Assembly: GCF_014852585.1 (NCBI RefSeq)
Contig: NZ_JACVBX010000017.1
Coordinates: forward strand, 34,597-98,596
From: Pseudomonas sp. PDM18
GTDB taxonomy: Bacteria; Pseudomonadota; Gammaproteobacteria; Pseudomonadales; Pseudomonadaceae
Direction of reading: 5' to 3'
DNA length: 64,000 bases
The notes under the pieces were generated by a model. It had not been told where the DNA came from. It saw only the letters and a program-made list of their open reading frames with translations, and ran no database searches. A program made the translations under genes and the position numbers. Below are positions 61,044 through 64,000 of this stretch, in pieces (the first letter of the stretch is position 1; every line of letters begins with the position of its first letter).

Positions 61044-63839
61044 ATGATTCCCGAGCCCGTGGCCACGGTCGAAACCGTGCTTCATTTCGGCCCCTACCAG
61101 GTCTACCCCGCATCCCGTGTGATCCTCGAGGCCGGCCGACCGCTGCGCCTGGGGCAACGCGCACTGGACATCCTGCTCGCGCTGCTTGAGCGCGCCGGCC
61201 AGGTGGTCAGCAAGCGCGAGCTGCTGGCCCGCGCCTGGCCCGGCCAGGACGTCGACGAAGGCAACCTGCGCGTACACATGACCGCCCTGCGCAAGGCGTT
61301 GGGTGACGGCCAGAATGGCCGGCGCTTCATCGTCACCATCGCGCTGCGCGGCTACAGCTTCGTCGAGCCACTGACGGCTTCGGCGCAGACGTCGCCCGCC
61401 CCCGATGACAGCCAGTCCGCGGACCACAACCTGCCGCCACGGCGCAATCGCCTGCTGGGCCGCGAGGCCGAGCTGGAACGCCTGATCACCGAATTGCCGA
61501 GACGGCGCTGCGTCAGCCTCGTGGGCTGCGGTGGCATCGGCAAGACCAGCCTCGCCCTGCAAGCAGCTGAGCGCTTCATCGGCGAGTATCCCCACGGCAT
61601 CCGCATGCTCGACCTCACCCCATTGCAGGACGCGCGGCCGCTGAACAGCACGCTCGCCGGCGCGCTGGGCATTCCGGGGCTGGCCGGCGAGTCGCTGGAA
61701 TACCTCTGCCGCCAGGTCGCCGACCGGCAGATGCTGCTGCTCATCGACAACTGCGAACACCTGATCGAGGCGGCCGCGCATCTGGTGGAATGCCTGCTGC
61801 GCCATGCCCCGCAGATCCACATCCTCGCCACCAGCCGCGAAAGCCTGCGCGCCATCGGCGAGTACATCCTGCCGCTGCGGCCGCTTGGTTGCCCGCCGGT
61901 GCAGCTCGGCAGCGTCGAGGACGCCCTCGCCTACCCCGCCGTCGCGCTGCTCATCGAGCGGACGAAGGAGACCCACGAGAACTTCGAACTGCTCCCCGAA
62001 TACCTGCCCCGCGTCAGCGAAATCTGCCGGCGCCTGGAAGGTATTCCGCTGGCGCTGGAACTGGCCGCCGGCCATCTGGGCCAGGCCGACGGCAGCATCG
62101 ACGCGCTGCTGCAGGGGGGCTACCTGGACTTGCCACTGCACTCGGAGGAATCGCCCAAACGCCACGAACACCTGCGCGCCATGCTCGACTGGAGCTACAC
62201 GCTCCTGCGCCCGGCGGAGCAATCCTGCCTGCGTCGCCTGAGCGTGTTCCGCGGCAGCTTCACGCTGGGCTCCATCGCTGCCGTTCTGGGCCAGCCGGCG
62301 GACCTGGGCGCGGCCTTCGTGCTGGTGAACCAGCTGACCGCCAAATCGCTGCTGACCACCGATATTCGCAGCGATGAAGTCACCTACCGACTGCTCGAAC
62401 CGACCCGCCTGCATGCGCTGGAGAAACTCCAGGGCGCCGGCGAACTTTACGAAGCCCGCGAACGCCATCTGCTGCTCTGCCAGAGCGCGATGCAGGCCGC
62501 GCAGAGCGAATGGGAAAGGTCCGCCTCACTGGGCTGGCTCCAGCAGCATTCGCCGTGGCTCGCGGAGGTTCGCGCAGCCCTCGACTGGGGCCTGCACGCG
62601 GACGTTCGGCACACCCAGGCGATCCACCTCGCGGCCTGCTCGGCGCCGCTGTGGCAGGAACTCTCACTGTTGCACGAATACGGTCCCTACGTGGGCGCGG
62701 CACTCGGCCTGCTCAGCGCCGAATCCGCTTCTTCGCTGCCCCTGGCCATGCGCCTGGAGCTGGCGCTGGGCAACACGACCTACCACGATGTGCGCAATCG
62801 CCAGGCGGATGAAGCCTTCCAGAACGCCCGCTACCTCGCCCAGCAGATCGGCGACCTCAACGGGGAACTCACCGCGCTGTCCGGCGGCCTGGCGGTGCTG
62901 CTGTGGGCCGGCCAATACCAGCAGGCGGCCGAGCAGAGCCGGCACTTCGATCGGCTGAGCGAAGGCCAGGGCGATATGCTCGCCATCAGCGCCCTGCGTC
63001 TGAAGGTACTGGCGCTGCATTACTCGGGAAACCAGGCAAACGCCCAGGCCGTCGGCGAAGAAGTGCTGCAGCGTCTGGAACAACAGCGCCGGGCCAACCG
63101 CTTCGCCCCTTGTCTGGGCGTGCAGTACGACCAGCAGGTCGCTTCCCTTGCCACCCAGGCGCGCACGCTGTGGCTGCGCGGCCTGCCCGAGCAGGCGGAG
63201 CGCATGGCGACACGGGCCATCGAGCTGGCCTGCGAGATCGACCACAGCGCCTCCATCGCCTACAGCCTGGCAGTGGCCGGCTGCGTCATCGCGTTCTACA
63301 ACGGCGAGTTCGACAAGGCACGCAACCGCGTGCGGCAGATGATCGAGGTCGCCGAGCGCCATCGCGTGCCACTGTTCACCGACTGGGCGCGCCACTATGC
63401 GTGGGCCATGCAGCTCGACGAAATGGCCGGCGCCACGGCACCCGCCGTCGGGCTAGTGCGCGACATCGTGCAGACCTTAGGCGGCCGCCCCCTGCCCGCC
63501 GATCAGGCGCAACTGATGCGCGCACGAACCGGCGCGGCAGGCTGGTGCGCACCGGAAATCCTGCGCAACGAGGCGGTCACTCTGCTCGCGCGCGGCGATC
63601 GCGAATCCTTGCTCGGCGGCGAAAACCTGCTGACCCGCGCCCTGACACTGGCGCAGGAGCAAGGCGCACTGGCCTGGGAGCTGCGCTCGGCCACCGCTCT
63701 CGCGGAGCTGTGGAGCGCACAAGGCAAGCAGGCGTCGGCGCGGCAGTTGCTGGCACCGGTATATCGACGCTTCACCGAGGGCTTCGATTCGCCGGACCAG
63801 CAGCGGGCACGGCGTTGCCTGGAGACCTGCGGCCACTGA
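61044..63839 (+). CDS. Winged-helix / STAND-ATPase / TPR transcriptional regulator
   Basis: A 931-residue protein. Residues about 10-105 form an OmpR/PhoB-type winged helix (LRLGQRALDILLALLERAG, LRKALGDGQNGRRFI). A NB-ARC/STAND ATPase follows, with Walker A GCGGIGKTS (Lys167) and Walker B MLLLIDNCEH, then a winged-helix hinge. The C-terminal ~450 residues are TPR-like helices. This AfsR/MalT-like plan suggests ATP-dependent, ligand-gated transcription activation in the cytoplasm. The start is uncertain: ATG 61044 was chosen over ATG 60927 because the winged helix begins soon after; neither has a strong ribosome binding site. Target genes are unknown. Confidence 0.87.
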   Translation: MIPEPVATVETVLHFGPYQVYPASRVILEAGRPLRLGQRALDILLALLERAGQVVSKRELLARAWPGQDVDEGNLRVHMTALRKALGDGQNGRRFIVTIALRGYSFVEPLTASAQTSPAPDDSQSADHNLPPRRNRLLGREAELERLITELPRRRCVSLVGCGGIGKTSLALQAAERFIGEYPHGIRMLDLTPLQDARPLNSTLAGALGIPGLAGESLEYLCRQVADRQMLLLIDNCEHLIEAAAHLVECLLRHAPQIHILATSRESLRAIGEYILPLRPLGCPPVQLGSVEDALAYPAVALLIERTKETHENFELLPEYLPRVSEICRRLEGIPLALELAAGHLGQADGSIDALLQGGYLDLPLHSEESPKRHEHLRAMLDWSYTLLRPAEQSCLRRLSVFRGSFTLGSIAAVLGQPADLGAAFVLVNQLTAKSLLTTDIRSDEVTYRLLEPTRLHALEKLQGAGELYEARERHLLLCQSAMQAAQSEWERSASLGWLQQHSPWLAEVRAALDWGLHADVRHTQAIHLAACSAPLWQELSLLHEYGPYVGAALGLLSAESASSLPLAMRLELALGNTTYHDVRNRQADEAFQNARYLAQQIGDLNGELTALSGGLAVLLWAGQYQQAAEQSRHFDRLSEGQGDMLAISALRLKVLALHYSGNQANAQAVGEEVLQRLEQQRRANRFAPCLGVQYDQQVASLATQARTLWLRGLPEQAERMATRAIELACEIDHSASIAYSLAVAGCVIAFYNGEFDKARNRVRQMIEVAERHRVPLFTDWARHYAWAMQLDEMAGATAPAVGLVRDIVQTLGGRPLPADQAQLMRARTGAAGWCAPEILRNEAVTLLARGDRESLLGGENLLTRALTLAQEQGALAWELRSATALAELWSAQGKQASARQLLAPVYRRFTEGFDSPDQQRARRCLETCGH

Positions 63840-63910
63840 CAGCAGTACCGGCGCTCACCCCCGAATGATAGGGCCGCTTGTGTCTGCAAAGCTCGATAAG
63901 CTCGAAGGTG

Positions 63911-63988
63911 AGAGCGACGGGAGGCAAGCTGCAGGTCCGCGGTGTTGGTCGCACGAGTAGGAGCCCAAGCTGCCTCCCGCCGTCCTCT
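63911..63988. repeat. Imperfect inverted repeat after the STAND regulator
   Basis: AGAGCGACGGGAGGCAAGCT (63911-63930) and AAGCTGCCTCCCGCCGTCCT (63967-63986) are imperfect complements with about 36 bases between. It could be a weak terminator or a dispersed palindrome. The gene-free end from 63840 shows nothing else. Confidence 0.45.
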
Positions 63989-64000
63989 GACCTAGCCCGA

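Overview
The window looks like chromosomal DNA of a Pseudomonas species in the broad P. nitroreducens/P. citronellolis/P. aeruginosa group. This is inferred from the high GC content, the dense LysR/AraC/GGDEF regulation, and the genes hemN, aguA, mtnB, speE and yghU. No rRNA, tRNA, CRISPR array, complete insertion sequence or prophage was seen. Most genes fit the high-GC background. The main exception is about 42.3-46.4 kb, where base composition falls noticeably.

Layout. 0-3 kb: a glutathione transferase and a flavohaem-like fusion (PNPOx-like, ferredoxin reductase, 2Fe-2S). 3-13 kb: a nitrogen catabolism region with an AbgB-like M20 amidohydrolase and divergent LysR, ornithine cyclodeaminase, an Lrp regulator, an APC permease, an N-formylglutamate amidohydrolase-like enzyme, a glutamine-synthetase-like ligase, an isochorismatase-fold amidase and an RpiR regulator. 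13-19 kb: a DHA2 efflux pump with divergent LysR, a VOC protein, an AraC regulator and small membrane proteins. 19-27 kb (minus strand): a surface adhesion locus with a 1136-residue trimeric autotransporter adhesin, a TpgA-like SmpA/OmpA lipoprotein, another lipoprotein, a secreted helical-repeat protein and an unusual REC-LuxR-PAS regulator. 27-34 kb: a succinate-semialdehyde dehydrogenase with LysR, hemN, a membrane GGDEF protein, agmatine deiminase and LysR. 35-42 kb: a FadL-type porin, a DUF3313 lipoprotein, AraC, a Cache-GGDEF protein, mtnB, and a 53-residue protein followed by a XRE-cupin regulator.

42.3-46.4 kb: a class 3 lipase resembling type VI secretion lipase effectors. It overlaps a lipoprotein gene that is probably its immunity protein and is followed by an AT-rich Sel1-repeat secreted protein. 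46.7-47.3 kb: a protein that is about 40% methionine with 14 cysteines, built from an exact-spacing internal duplication. It has a good ribosome binding site and its own terminator. I consider it the most unusual item in the window. 47.7-54.3 kb: two DUF3574 paralogues flanking speE tail to tail, an APC permease, a TonB-dependent receptor and a molybdopterin oxidoreductase domain protein. 54.3-58 kb: a sugar-type ABC importer. 58-64 kb: a YghU-type glutathione transferase, a YcaC-type hydrolase, a stand-alone AraC DNA-binding domain, and a 931-residue winged-helix/STAND-ATPase regulator.

Functional themes: polyamine and amine nitrogen metabolism recurs (the 6-13 kb cluster, aguA, speE, APC permeases, SSADH), alongside adhesion with c-di-GMP signalling and a probable interbacterial antagonism module.
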